From: JAJECS01 sp965243625
GTDB lineage: Bacteria > Chloroflexota > UBA11872
Assembly: GCA_965243625.1 (NCBI GenBank)
Contig: CBDEVI010000002.1
Coordinates: 806,001-870,000, forward strand
Reading direction: 5' to 3'
DNA: 64,000 bases
Positions 11,639 through 19,841 of this stretch are shown here, in pieces; the first letter of the stretch is position 1; the number at the start of each line of letters is the position of its first letter. Position numbers and translations under genes: made by a program. The notes under the pieces are model-generated. The model was not told where the DNA came from. It worked only from the letters and a program-made list of their open reading frames with translations, and did no database searches.

Positions 11639-12064
11639 ATGTTGATGCCCAAGCGCACCAAGTTCCGCAAGGCCCACCGCGGCCGACGGCGCGGCCGCGC
11701 CGCGCGTGGCAATGACCTGCAATTCGGCGAAGTCGGGCTGCAGGCGCTCAGCGCCGGCTGGGTCGACAGCCGCGAGATCGAGGCGGGCCGACGCGCCATC
11801 ACCCACGCCATCCACCGCGGCGGCCAGGTGTGGATTCGACTCTTTCCAGACAAGCCGGTCAGTTCCAAGCCGGCCGAGACGCGCATGGGGAGCGGCAAGG
11901 GCGCCGTGGACCACTGGGTGGCCGTGGTGAAGCCCGGTCGCGTGCTGTTTGAGATCGCGGGCATCGACGAGGAGCTCGGCCGGGAGGCCATGCGACTCGC
12001 GTCGCACAAGATTTCCGTGGCGACCCGCGTCATCACCCGAAATCGCGAGGTCGTCGTTGGCTGA
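11639..12064 (+). CDS. rplP: 50S ribosomal protein L16
   Basis: L16 organises the A-site finger and the peptidyl-transferase region, 141 aa. MLMPKRTKFRKAHRGR, RAITHAIHRGGQVWIR and MGSGKGAVDHWVAVVKPGR are typical; the Arg hydroxylated by YcfD in other bacteria lies near KPAETRMGSGKG. The ATG is 4 bases after rpsC, and the 3' end overlaps rpmC by 8 bases. Confidence 0.95.
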   Translation: MLMPKRTKFRKAHRGRRRGRAARGNDLQFGEVGLQALSAGWVDSREIEAGRRAITHAIHRGGQVWIRLFPDKPVSSKPAETRMGSGKGAVDHWVAVVKPGRVLFEIAGIDEELGREAMRLASHKISVATRVITRNREVVVG

Positions 12065-12278
12065 TCTGGCTGAGATCCGGGCGCTCGATCCCGATGCCTT
12101 GGAAACCCGACGCCGAGAGGCGAAGGAAGAGCTGTTTCGGCTGCGCCTGCAGCATGCGACGCTGCAGCTCACCGCGACGTCGCGCCTGCGCGAGCTGCGG
12201 CGAGACATTGCGCAAGTCATGACCGTGCAGCGTGAGCGCGAGCTGGTTGGCGCCGTTGCCGTGGAAGAGGACGCGTGA
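12057..12278 (+). CDS. rpmC: 50S ribosomal protein L29
   Basis: Small exit-tunnel-rim protein, 73 aa, of two helices (EIRALDPDALETRRREAKEELF and RLRELRRDIAQVMTVQRERE). No ATG or GTG is available before the conserved body. TTG at 12057 is taken as the start because it overlaps the rplP stop by 8 bases (TTGGCTGA), matching the junction style of rplD/rplW. The stop TGA overlaps the rpsQ ATG by one base. Confidence 0.9.
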   Translation: MADLAEIRALDPDALETRRREAKEELFRLRLQHATLQLTATSRLRELRRDIAQVMTVQRERELVGAVAVEEDA

Positions 12279-12733
12279 TGGATCCGGACGACCAGCGGCG
12301 CCAGCGGCGCGTCGGGACCGTGGTGAGCAACCGAACCGACAAGACCATCTCGGTCCAGGTGGAGGCCGTGCGCCGGCATCCGCTGTACCGCAAGCCGGTC
12401 CGCGTGCGACGCAAACTGCTGGCTCACGACGCCGAAAACGCGTGCGATGTCGGCGACGTGGTGGAGATCGTTTCGTCGCGGCCTTATAGCCGCCGCAAAC
12501 GCTGGCGGCTCACGCGCATCGTGAATCGCGCCACGCTGACCGAGGAAGAGCAGGCCGCGGTGGAGGCCGCCAGCGAAGCCGCGCAGGTGGTTGCCGTTGA
12601 GACTGAAATCGAAGTAGCAGCGGCCGCCGACGCGCCAGCCGTTACCGAGACTGAAGTCGAGGCGGCTCCGGACGTGTCGGCTGAGGCCGAGGCGGACGAA
12701 GCTGCCGACGCACCGGAAAGTGAGTCTCGCTAG
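12278..12733 (+). CDS. rpsQ: 30S ribosomal protein S17 with long acidic tail
   Basis: S17, a 16S rRNA-binding OB-fold protein, normally about 80-90 aa. The OB core is clear (RVGTVVSNRTDKTISV, KLLAHDAENACDVGDVVEI) and ends near residue 86. It is followed by about 65 residues dominated by Ala, Glu, Val and Asp with no Lys. The tail has no stop and no frameshift sign, and rplN follows after 4 bases. ATG 12278 is chosen over the adjacent GTG because it overlaps the rpmC stop by one base. Confidence 0.94.
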   Translation: MDPDDQRRQRRVGTVVSNRTDKTISVQVEAVRRHPLYRKPVRVRRKLLAHDAENACDVGDVVEIVSSRPYSRRKRWRLTRIVNRATLTEEEQAAVEAASEAAQVVAVETEIEVAAAADAPAVTETEVEAAPDVSAEAEADEAADAPESESR

Positions 12734-12737
12734 CACC

Positions 12738-13103
12738 ATGGTTCAGCAACAGAGCCGACTCAAGGTCGCCGACAACAGCGGCGCGCGCGAGATCATGTGC
12801 ATCCGCGTGCTCGGCGGCTCCGGCCGCAAGTACGCCGGCGTGGGCGACGTGGTGGTGGCCAGCGTCAAGCAGGCCGCGCCCAACAGCGCCGTGCCGAAGG
12901 GCAGCGTGGTGCAGGCGGTGGTCGTGCGCGTGGCGAAGGAATACCGACGCGTCGACGGCTCGCGAATCCGCTTTGACGATAACGCGGCCGTTGTCCTGGA
13001 CGGCACGGCGCCGCGCGGCACACGCATTTTCGGCCCCGTGGCGCGCGAGCTCCGCGAGCGGCGCTTCATGCGCATCGTGTCGCTGGCGCCCGAGGTCCTC
13101 TGA
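12738..13103 (+). CDS. rplN: 50S ribosomal protein L14
   Basis: L14, a subunit-interface protein contacting 16S h14, 121 aa. MVQQQSRLKVADNSGA, the beta-barrel segments VVVASVKQAAPN and the C-terminal GTRIFGPVARELRER are canonical. The ATG at 12738 is 4 bases after rpsQ. It is the first gene of the classical spc segment; here there is no gap or promoter, so S10 and spc appear continuous. Confidence 0.96.
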   Translation: MVQQQSRLKVADNSGAREIMCIRVLGGSGRKYAGVGDVVVASVKQAAPNSAVPKGSVVQAVVVRVAKEYRRVDGSRIRFDDNAAVVLDGTAPRGTRIFGPVARELRERRFMRIVSLAPEVL

Positions 13104-13105
13104 GC

Positions 13106-13438
13106 ATGGCCGGCCCGCACCGATTTCGGCTCCGCAAGGGTGACACCGTCGAAGTGCTCACCGGGCGCGACAAGGGTCGCCAGGGCGCAATCGAACGCGT
13201 CGTGCCGGAGACGGGCGAGCTGGTGGTCGAAGCCATCAATGTGCGAAAGCGGCACACCAAGCCGCGCGCCATCGGGCAGCGGGCCGGTATCATTGAGTTC
13301 AACGCCCCGCTCGACGCCTCGAACGTCATGCTGGTCTGCCCGCATTGCGGCGCGCGTTCCCGAATTGGGATTCGTGTGGGCCGTCGCGGGGCGCGTATCC
13401 GCTACTGCAAGAGCTGCAACGAACCACTGGACGAGTAA
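13106..13438 (+). CDS. rplX: 50S ribosomal protein L24, zinc-ribbon form
   Basis: Assembly-initiator protein with an N-terminal KOW motif (KGDTVEVLTGRDKGRQG), 110 aa. The C-terminal part has two CXXC pairs, CPHC and CKSC, about 26 residues apart, which should bind zinc. This longer form occurs in several phyla but not in E. coli. The stop TAA overlaps the rplE ATG by one base. Confidence 0.95.
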   Translation: MAGPHRFRLRKGDTVEVLTGRDKGRQGAIERVVPETGELVVEAINVRKRHTKPRAIGQRAGIIEFNAPLDASNVMLVCPHCGARSRIGIRVGRRGARIRYCKSCNEPLDE

Positions 13439-13989
13439 TGGCACGCTTGCTTGACCGATATCGAGAGTCGATTCGCCCCGAATTGCAACGGGACCTTGGG
13501 CTCGGCAACCTCCACGAGGTGCCGCGGCTGGAGAAGGTCGTGGTGAATGTCGGCATCGGCGCGGCGCTGAGCAACGACGCGATCGTGGACCACACGGTGC
13601 GCGATATTGCCGCGGCCACGGGCCAGCGACCCATCGTGACGCGGGCGCGGCGGAGCGTGGCGGCGTTTCGGCTGCGCGCGGGACAGCGCGTGGGCGTGAA
13701 GACCACGCTGCGCGGCCGGCGGATGTATGAGTTCGTGGACCGATTGATCAACCTGGCGCTGCCGCGGCTGCGCGACTTTCGCGGCCTGTCGCTGCGAGCC
13801 TTCGATGGGCGCGGCAACTACTCGATCGGCCTGCCCGAGCAGTTGGTCTTCCCCGAGATCGATTACGACTCGATCGACCAGATTCGCGGTCTGGAAGTCA
13901 CCCTGGTCACCAGCGCGCAAACCGATGCGCACGCGCGGCGGTTGCTGGAGGCCATCGGTTTGCCGTTCGAGCGCGAAGAAGCCATCTAG
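13438..13989 (+). CDS. rplE: 50S ribosomal protein L5
   Basis: 5S rRNA-binding protein of the central protuberance, 183 aa. Recognised from RYRESIRPELQRDLG, VPRLEKVVVNVGIG, RPIVTRARRSVAAFRLR and GRGNYSIGLPEQLVFPEI. ATG 13438 shares one base with the rplX stop. The length matches the family, and the neighbours rplX and rpsN give the expected spc order. Confidence 0.96.
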   Translation: MARLLDRYRESIRPELQRDLGLGNLHEVPRLEKVVVNVGIGAALSNDAIVDHTVRDIAAATGQRPIVTRARRSVAAFRLRAGQRVGVKTTLRGRRMYEFVDRLINLALPRLRDFRGLSLRAFDGRGNYSIGLPEQLVFPEIDYDSIDQIRGLEVTLVTSAQTDAHARRLLEAIGLPFEREEAI

Positions 13990-13997
13990 GAGTCTGC

Positions 13998-14237
13998 ATG
14001 GCCAAGAAGTGCAAAGTCGTGAAATGGGAGCGGGAGCGCAACGCGTTCAATTCGCCGAACTTCGACGAGCGTTCGCTGCGCGGTCGCAAGCTTCGCTACA
14101 AGGTGCGCTATCGCAATCGCTGCGTCCTGTGCGGCCGGCCGCGGGCCTACATGCGGCGGTTCGATCTCTGTCGAATCTGTTTTCGCACCCTGGCGGCGCA
14201 GGGCGAGATTCCTGGCGTGACGAAGTCGAGCTGGTAG
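13998..14237 (+). CDS. rpsN: 30S ribosomal protein S14, zinc-binding type
   Basis: S14 of the 30S head, 79 aa. It has the zinc-binding CVLCGRPRAY and CRICF pairs of the type-Z (C+) family. Its length lies between the short zinc form (about 61 aa) and the zinc-free form (about 100 aa), because of a longer N-terminal segment (KWERERNAFNSPNFDER). The ATG has an AGGAG Shine-Dalgarno overlapping the rplE stop (TAGGAG). Confidence 0.95.
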   Translation: MAKKCKVVKWERERNAFNSPNFDERSLRGRKLRYKVRYRNRCVLCGRPRAYMRRFDLCRICFRTLAAQGEIPGVTKSSW

Positions 14238-14243
14238 GACGCG

Positions 14244-14636
14244 ATGACTGATCCCATTGCCGACATGCTGACGCGGATGCGCAATGCCGTGACGGCGCGT
14301 CACCGCAAAGTGCGGGTCCCGCATTCGGGGCTCAAGCAAGGCATTGCGGAATTGCTGCGCGATGAGGGCTTTATCGCCGGGTTTTCCGTGGTCGAGGATT
14401 CGCCGCGGTCGTCAATTGAAATCGACCTGCGCTACGACGCGAACGACGAGCCGCTGCTGCGAGGCTCGAAGCGCGTGAGCCGCCCGGGACTGCGCGTCTA
14501 CACCCGCGCCCGCGAGATCCCGCGCGTGATGGGCGGCATCGGCGTGGCCCTGGTCTCGACGTCCAGCGGATTGATGACCGGCAGCGAGGCGCGACGGCGC
14601 CGACTCGGCGGCGAAGTGCTCGCCTTCGTCTGGTAG
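14244..14636 (+). CDS. rpsH: 30S ribosomal protein S8
   Basis: Central-domain 16S rRNA-binding protein, 130 aa. MTDPIADMLTRMRNA, the segment SRPGLRVYTRAREIPRVMGGIG and the C-terminal GEVLAFVW are diagnostic. In E. coli S8 represses the spc operon through an rplE mRNA site; I could not recognise an equivalent site. Six bases separate it from rpsN. Confidence 0.96.
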   Translation: MTDPIADMLTRMRNAVTARHRKVRVPHSGLKQGIAELLRDEGFIAGFSVVEDSPRSSIEIDLRYDANDEPLLRGSKRVSRPGLRVYTRAREIPRVMGGIGVALVSTSSGLMTGSEARRRRLGGEVLAFVW

Positions 14637-14644
14637 CCAACGTC

Positions 14645-15199
14645 ATGTCACGCATCGGCCAGCTTCCCGTACCAATCCCCGCCGGGGTCACGGTTAACGT
14701 CGGCGACGGCAATGCGGTTGAAGTCAAGGGGCCGAAGGGCTCGCTGGCGCGTGCGCTGCCGGCGTCCATGACCATCACCGCGGCCGACGGCATGGTGCAG
14801 GTGACCCGACCGAACGACGAGCGCAAGCAGCGGGCGCTGCACGGCCTGACGCGCCAGCTGCTGGCCAACATGGTGACCGGCGTCACCGATGGCTTTCAGA
14901 AGCGCCTCGAGATTCAAGGCACCGGATATCGCGCGTCGCTCCAGGGCGGTGCGCTGGATTTACAACTGGGGTTCTCGCATCCGCAGGTGATCAGGCCTCC
15001 GGAGGGCGTGGACATCCAGGTGCCGGACCCGACGCGCATCGTGGTCGAGGGGATCGACAAGGAGGCCGTGGGCCAAATCGCCGCGGAAATTCGGGCGATG
15101 CGACCGGCCGATCCCTACAAAGGCAAGGGCGTCCGCTATGCCGGCGAATACGTCCGGCAGAAGCCCGGCAAGACCGCTGCCGGATTGGCGACGGCCTGA
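14645..15199 (+). CDS. rplF: 50S ribosomal protein L6
   Basis: L6 near the sarcin-ricin loop, 184 aa, of two repeated domains. MSRIGQLPVPIPAGV opens the protein; GVTDGFQKRLEIQGTGYRA and the C-terminal PYKGKGVRYAGEYVRQKPGK are typical. The stop overlaps the rplR ATG by one base (TGATG). Confidence 0.96.
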   Translation: MSRIGQLPVPIPAGVTVNVGDGNAVEVKGPKGSLARALPASMTITAADGMVQVTRPNDERKQRALHGLTRQLLANMVTGVTDGFQKRLEIQGTGYRASLQGGALDLQLGFSHPQVIRPPEGVDIQVPDPTRIVVEGIDKEAVGQIAAEIRAMRPADPYKGKGVRYAGEYVRQKPGKTAAGLATA

Positions 15200-15552
15200 T
15201 GGCGACGCACTCACGGCGGGCCAGCCGGTTGCGGCGCCATCAACGCCTGCGGACCCGGGTTCGCGGCACGGCCGAGCGTCCGCGCCTGGCGGTATTCCGC
15301 AGCTTGAAGCACACCTACGCCCAGGTGATCGACGACGCCCGCGGTGTCACGCTGGCCGCCGCTTCGACGCTTGAGACGGATGCGGGCAAAGGCTCGCGGC
15401 GGGAGCAGGCGAGCGGCGTGGGTCGCGCCATCGCCGAGCGCGCCAAGGCGCTGCAGGTATCGCGGGTGGTATTCGATCGCGGCGGGTTTGCCTACGCCGG
15501 CCGCGTAAAGGCCGTGGCGGACGCGGCGCGCGCCGATGGGTTGGAGTTCTAA
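15199..15552 (+). CDS. rplR: 50S ribosomal protein L18
   Basis: 5S rRNA-binding protein, 117 aa, canonical length. RLRRHQRLRTRVRGTAERPRL and FDRGGFAYAGRVKAVADAAR are the family's end motifs. Its start is coupled to rplF by a one-base overlap; rpsE starts two bases after its stop with GTG. Confidence 0.95.
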   Translation: MATHSRRASRLRRHQRLRTRVRGTAERPRLAVFRSLKHTYAQVIDDARGVTLAAASTLETDAGKGSRREQASGVGRAIAERAKALQVSRVVFDRGGFAYAGRVKAVADAARADGLEF

Positions 15553-15554
15553 TC

Positions 15555-16097
15555 GTGCAATTCGATGGTCGGGGACGACGACAGGCCGGCTTTCTGGACG
15601 CCGACGGCGAGCGCCAGCGATTCGAAGATCGCGTGGTGCGGATCAAGCGCGTATCGAAAGTCGTTCGCGGCGGGCGGCGCTTTGGCTTCAACGCCATCGT
15701 GGTGGTGGGCGATCGCAACGGTCGCGTCGGCGTCAGCGTCGGCCGCGCCCGCGAGGTGGCGGACGCCATTCAAAAGGGCCAGGAACGAGCGCGCCGCGCC
15801 ATGTTCGACGTGCCGCTCACCGAGGATGGCTCCATCCCGCACTACGTGGAAGCAAGATTTCGCGCGTCCAAAGTCATCCTGCGTCCCGCGGGTTCGGGGA
15901 CGGGCGTGATCGCGGGCGGCGCCGTGCGCGCCGTGCTGGAGCTGGCCGGCGTGCGAAACGTACTCACGAAGATCATCGGCTCGTCGAACGCCATCAATGT
16001 CGTGCAGGCCACCGTTGAAGCCCTGCAGGCGCTGAGCGACCCGAGCGAGCAGCGGGCGCTGCGGCTGGCCGCGATTGACTCAGGCGGCGATGGCTAG
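15555..16097 (+). CDS. rpsE: 30S ribosomal protein S5
   Basis: S5 participates in decoding accuracy and mRNA helicase activity, 180 aa. RVVRIKRVSKVVRGGRRFGF contains the loop where spectinomycin-resistance changes arise; no obvious resistance change is seen. GRVGVSVGRAREV and AGGAVRAVLELAGV are canonical. It uses a GTG start and its end overlaps rpmD by 8 bases (ATGGCTAG). Confidence 0.95.
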   Translation: MQFDGRGRRQAGFLDADGERQRFEDRVVRIKRVSKVVRGGRRFGFNAIVVVGDRNGRVGVSVGRAREVADAIQKGQERARRAMFDVPLTEDGSIPHYVEARFRASKVILRPAGSGTGVIAGGAVRAVLELAGVRNVLTKIIGSSNAINVVQATVEALQALSDPSEQRALRLAAIDSGGDG

Positions 16098-16284
16098 CGC
16101 CAAGCTGCATCTGCGGCAGGTGCGGAGCTCGATCGGCGCCACGCGGCGCCAGCAGGAGACGCTGCGCGCGCTGGGCCTGGGCCGGATTGGCAAGACTGCC
16201 GAGCACGAGCAGTCGGCGGCGATCGACGGCATGGTCGTGGTGGTGGGACACCTCGTCGAATGCCGCCGCGAGGCCGCGGAGTAG
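16090..16284 (+). CDS. rpmD: 50S ribosomal protein L30
   Basis: Small 5S-adjacent protein, 64 aa. KLHLRQVRSSIGATRRQQETLRALGL and the invariant GKTAEHE are present. I took ATG 16090, inside the rpsE end, giving a normal-length product; the 8-base overlap matches other junctions in this operon. rplO begins 7 bases downstream. Confidence 0.93.
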   Translation: MASAKLHLRQVRSSIGATRRQQETLRALGLGRIGKTAEHEQSAAIDGMVVVVGHLVECRREAAE

Positions 16285-16291
16285 CCGAATC

Positions 16292-16738
16292 GTGAAACCG
16301 CACGAGCTCGTTCGAACGCCACGCCGGCGACGGCGCCGCCGCCGGGTCGGCCGCGGCGAAGGCAGCGGCCGCGGCAAGACGTCCGGTCGCGGCATGCTCG
16401 GCCAGGGCGCGCGAAGCGGGCCGGGGCCGACGCCGGGATTCGAGGGCGGCCAAACGCCGCTCCTGCGGCGCTTTCCCGCTCGCCGTGGCTTCACCAACGA
16501 CCGATTTCGCACCGACTACCAGCCGGTGAACCTGGGCCGCCTGGCTCAGTTCGACGAGGGGGCCGTGGTGGGGGCGGATGAGCTGCGCTCCCGCGGCATC
16601 ATCGACGACGGCCTGTTCAAGATTCTGGCGGGCGGCGACCTGCCGCACGCGCTGACGATTCGCGCACCCAAGTTTTCGGCTGCGGCCAAGAAGAAGATCG
16701 AGGAGGCCGGCGGCACCGCCGAGGAAATTCCTGCGTGA
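16292..16738 (+). CDS. rplO: 50S ribosomal protein L15
   Basis: L15, 148 aa. The glycine/arginine-rich N-terminal extension (GRGEGSGRGKTSGRG), the FEGGQTPLLRRFP motif and the C-terminal HALTIRAPKFSAAAKKKIEEAGG segment are typical. GTG at 16292 gives KPHELV at the N-terminus, the usual first element; no ATG is available nearby. Its stop overlaps the GTG start of secY. Confidence 0.93.
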   Translation: MKPHELVRTPRRRRRRRRVGRGEGSGRGKTSGRGMLGQGARSGPGPTPGFEGGQTPLLRRFPARRGFTNDRFRTDYQPVNLGRLAQFDEGAVVGADELRSRGIIDDGLFKILAGGDLPHALTIRAPKFSAAAKKKIEEAGGTAEEIPA

Positions 16739-18015
16739 TCCAGACCGCCATCACCGCGTTCCGATTGCCGGATGTGCGCCGGAAGATCCTGTTCACGATT
16801 GGCCTCCTGGTGCTGTTTCGCCTCGTGGCGCATATCCCCATGCCGGGGGTGGCGACGGATCGGCTGCAGGAGTTCTTCGAGGGTAATCAGCTCCTCGGAT
16901 TCCTGAACCTGCTTTCGGGCGGCGCGCTCGAGAACTTCTCCATCGTGGCCCTGGGCGTCTATCCCTACGTCACCGCGATGATCGCGTTTCAGGTCCTCAC
17001 GCCGCTGATTCCGCGGTTGCAGGAGCTTTCCAAGGAAGGCGAGAGCGGGCGCAAGAAAATCGCGCAGTACACGCGAATCGCCACGGTTCCGTTCGCCATG
17101 CTGCAGGGATTTGGCCAGATCACGCTGCTGCGAAGCTCGCAGGCCGACTTGATTTCGCCGTCCCTCGGAGCCCCCGAGATCGTGGCCATGCTGATCGTCA
17201 TGGCCGCCGGGTCGATGTTCCTGTTGTGGCTCGGCGAGCTGATCACGGAGAACGGCGTGGGCAACGGCGTCTCCATCATCATCTTCGCGGGCATCGTGGC
17301 GGGGGCGCCGCAGGCCGTGGGACAGGCCCTGTTCGCCGGCGAGAACATCGGCGGATTCCTGGCGGTGGTGGTGATCGGCCTGGCGATGATCAGCGCGATC
17401 GTGTTTGTGCAAGAGGCGCAACGGCGCATCCCCGTCCACTACGCCAAGCGCGTGCGCGGCAACCGCATGTACGGCGGCCAGAGCACGCACATCCCCCTCA
17501 AGGTGAACTCGGCGGGGATGATCCCGCTGATCTTTGCGTTCTCCTTCATGCTGCTGCCGGGCACCATCGCCAGCTACTTCGAGGGCACCGACATCACCTG
17601 GTTGGCGGGCCTGGCCAGCGGCATCGCGAACGCCATGAGTCCCAGCAATTTCATCTACTGGGTGGCGACGTTCTTCCTGGTGATCGCCTTCACCTACTTC
17701 TATACCCTGGTCATCTTTCAGCAGCAGAACCTGGCGGAGAACCTGCAGAAGAATGGCGGCTTTATCCCGGGAATACGCCCGGGCCGTCCCACGCAGCAAT
17801 ACCTGATGCGCGTCGTGAATCGCCTGACGCTGGCGGGGTCGCTGTTTCTTGGATTCGTCGCCGTGCTTCCCTTCCTGGCGCAGCTGGTGACCAACGTCAA
17901 CGCCGTGGCGCTCAGCAGCACGGGCCTGCTGATCGTGGTCGGCGTCGTGCTCGACACCATGCGGCAGCTCGAGGCCCAACTCTTGATGCGCAATTACGAA
18001 GGATTCATTCGGTAG
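16735..18015 (+). CDS. secY: Protein translocase subunit SecY
   Basis: Channel-forming subunit of the Sec translocon in the inner membrane, 426 aa, with ten predicted hydrophobic segments. LLVLFRLVAHIPMPGV near the N-terminus, the plug-region segment, GNRMYGGQSTHIPLKVNSAGMIP and GIRPGRPTQQYL are family motifs. GTG 16735 overlaps the rplO stop. Location after rplO and before adk-map is the standard spc arrangement. Confidence 0.97.
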   Translation: MIQTAITAFRLPDVRRKILFTIGLLVLFRLVAHIPMPGVATDRLQEFFEGNQLLGFLNLLSGGALENFSIVALGVYPYVTAMIAFQVLTPLIPRLQELSKEGESGRKKIAQYTRIATVPFAMLQGFGQITLLRSSQADLISPSLGAPEIVAMLIVMAAGSMFLLWLGELITENGVGNGVSIIIFAGIVAGAPQAVGQALFAGENIGGFLAVVVIGLAMISAIVFVQEAQRRIPVHYAKRVRGNRMYGGQSTHIPLKVNSAGMIPLIFAFSFMLLPGTIASYFEGTDITWLAGLASGIANAMSPSNFIYWVATFFLVIAFTYFYTLVIFQQQNLAENLQKNGGFIPGIRPGRPTQQYLMRVVNRLTLAGSLFLGFVAVLPFLAQLVTNVNAVALSSTGLLIVVGVVLDTMRQLEAQLLMRNYEGFIR

Positions 18016-18016
18016 G

Positions 18017-18592
18017 TTGGCGAGTCACGCACCATTGATCATGGTTTTTCTCGGGCCGCCGGGCGCCGGCAAGGGCACGCAGGCCGAAATGCTGGTTGAG
18101 CGGCTGCAGATCACCCACGTGTCGACCGGCGGGCTCTTTCGCCAGGCGATCGAGGCGGGCACGACCGCCGGGATCGAAGTCCGCGAATACGTGGAGTCGG
18201 GTCGCCTCGTGCCCGACCATTTGGTGATGCAGCTGGTCGAGGGCCTGGTGGCCGGACAGCGGAATTCCGGAATCTGCTTCGACGGATTTCCCCGAACGCT
18301 GGCGCAGGCGGAGGCGCTGGACGGCGTGCTCGCCAACTACGCGGCGGGCGTGCACGTGGTGCTGGTCCTGGATCTTCCCGACGAGGTCGCGCTCGGTCGG
18401 CTGATGAGTCGCGGCCGAGACGACGACGACTACGCGACGGCGCGCTATCGGCTGGAGGTCTACCAGAGCACCACGGCGCCGCTGATCCAGTACTACACGG
18501 AGCGCGGGCTCGTGGCTCGCGTGGACGGGGACGCCGACATCGACACCGTGGCGCAGCGGATCGGCGACGCGCTGGGGGCGCTGGCCGTATGA
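18017..18592 (+). CDS. adk: Adenylate kinase, short-LID form
   Basis: Interconverts AMP, ADP and ATP in the cytosol. P-loop GPPGAGKGTQ, the NMP-binding segment with STGGLFR, and CFDGFPRTLAQ are present. The LID region is short (RGRDDDDYATARYRL), as in actinobacterial enzymes, without the zinc-finger LID seen in Bacillus. TTG 18017 lies directly after the secY stop and gives 191 aa. TTG 18035 or ATG 18041 would give an N-terminus nearer the usual length, so the start is uncertain by eight codons. Confidence 0.93.
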   Translation: MASHAPLIMVFLGPPGAGKGTQAEMLVERLQITHVSTGGLFRQAIEAGTTAGIEVREYVESGRLVPDHLVMQLVEGLVAGQRNSGICFDGFPRTLAQAEALDGVLANYAAGVHVVLVLDLPDEVALGRLMSRGRDDDDYATARYRLEVYQSTTAPLIQYYTERGLVARVDGDADIDTVAQRIGDALGALAV

Positions 18593-19377
18593 ACGCGGGC
18601 AAAGTGGTGGTGAAGACGCCCGAGCAAATCGAGGGAATGCGGGCATCGGGCCGTTTGCTGGCACGCGCGTTGGCCTTGGTCGAGGCGGAGGTGGAGCCCG
18701 GCGTCACGACGAACGACCTGAACACGGTGGCGGACGAGTTCATTCGCGACAACGGAGGCACGCCGTCGTTCCTGGGCGTGCCGGCCGGATCCCCCGGGAT
18801 TGCGCCCTTTCCCGGCAGCATCTGCGCCTCGACCAATGATGTCATCGTGCATGGAATCCCAAGTGGAAATGCGCTGCAGGAAGGCGATATCATTGGCATC
18901 GATTGTGGAGTGATCCTCGACGGATGGCACTCCGACTCGGCGGTAACCGTTGCCGTCGGCGAAGTCGACGACGAGGCGGAGCGTCTGATCGCCGTCACGC
19001 GCAACGCGCTGGACGCGGCAGTCACCGCCGCCCAACCGGGAAATCGGCTCGGAGATGTCGGCGCGGCCGTGCAGCGCCTCGTTGAGAGCGCCGGGTTCGC
19101 GGTCGTGAGGAGATTTGTGGGACACGGAATCGGAAGGACCATGCACGAGCCGCCGCAAGTGCCGAATTTCGGCACCGCGGGCACCGGCGCCGTGCTCGAG
19201 GCTGGCACCGCGCTTGCCATCGAGCCCATGGTGAACGTGGGCAGCCCCGACGTGCGCTTTGACGCCGACGGTTGGACCGCCCGCAGCGCCGACGGCAGCC
19301 TCTCGGCGCATTTCGAGCATACGGTGGTCGTCGGGGCGACGGGACCGATCGTCCTCACGCAGCGGGCAGACGCCTGA
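18589..19377 (+). CDS. map: Methionine aminopeptidase, type I
   Basis: Removes the initiator Met from nascent proteins; dinuclear metalloenzyme, 262 aa. Ligand motifs are visible: HGIPSG (substrate His), DCGVILDGWHSD (two Asp), GHGIGRTMHE (His), AIEPM and EHTVVV (two Glu). No N-terminal SH3 or zinc extension, so it is the plain bacterial form. ATG overlaps the adk stop (ATGA); the stop overlaps infA by one base. Confidence 0.96.
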   Translation: MNAGKVVVKTPEQIEGMRASGRLLARALALVEAEVEPGVTTNDLNTVADEFIRDNGGTPSFLGVPAGSPGIAPFPGSICASTNDVIVHGIPSGNALQEGDIIGIDCGVILDGWHSDSAVTVAVGEVDDEAERLIAVTRNALDAAVTAAQPGNRLGDVGAAVQRLVESAGFAVVRRFVGHGIGRTMHEPPQVPNFGTAGTGAVLEAGTALAIEPMVNVGSPDVRFDADGWTARSADGSLSAHFEHTVVVGATGPIVLTQRADA

Positions 19378-19706
19378 TGGCTCAACGATCGGCACGCGAG
19401 GCCCGCACGGCCGACTCCAACGGCAAGAGCAAGTCGCCCATGATCGAGGTCGAGGGCGAGGTGGTCGACACGCTGCCCAACACGATGTTCTTGGTGCGAC
19501 CCATCGGGCCAAACGGCAAGCCCCTGCGCTTGGTCACGGGCTCGGATGAAGACGAGCCGCCGGCGATCCTGGCCCACCTGTCCGGCCGCATGCGGCTGCG
19601 ATTCATTCGCGTGGGCGTGGGCGACCGGGTGAAGCTGGAACTCTCCCCGTATGACCTGACCCGTGGACGCATCACCTGGCGTCTGCGCAACGAGCGGGTC
19701 GAGTAG
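19377..19706 (+). CDS. infA: Translation initiation factor IF-1 with N-terminal extension and loop insert
   Basis: IF-1 occupies the ribosomal A site during initiation. The OB fold is clear: IEVEGEVVDTLPNTMFLV, then HLSGRMRLRFIRV and the invariant LSPYDLTRGRITWR. The usual length is about 72 aa; this is 109 aa. About 18 extra residues precede the fold and about 12 are inserted in the loop after MFLV (GPNGKP to DEDEPPA). ATG 19440 would remove the extension but leave an unusually short N-terminus, and ATG 19377 is coupled to the map stop. Confidence 0.92.
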   Translation: MAQRSAREARTADSNGKSKSPMIEVEGEVVDTLPNTMFLVRPIGPNGKPLRLVTGSDEDEPPAILAHLSGRMRLRFIRVGVGDRVKLELSPYDLTRGRITWRLRNERVE

Positions 19707-19715
19707 CGGCGTCGC

Positions 19716-19829
19716 ATGAAAGTCAGCGCATCCGTGAAGCCGCGTTGCGACAAGTGCCGCATCATTCGTCGGCGCGGCCGGGTCCTCGTGATCTGCGAGA
19801 ACCCTAAGCACAAGCAGCGGCAAGGGTAG
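19716..19829 (+). CDS. rpmJ: 50S ribosomal protein L36
   Basis: Smallest ribosomal protein, 37 aa, read directly from the sequence: it starts MKVSASVKPRCDKC and ends KHKQRQG. The zinc ligands of the C+ form are present at Cys11, Cys14, Cys27 and His32. It lies between infA and rpsM, its standard place. Confidence 0.95.
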   Translation: MKVSASVKPRCDKCRIIRRRGRVLVICENPKHKQRQG

Positions 19830-19841
19830 ACGGGGAGCGCC

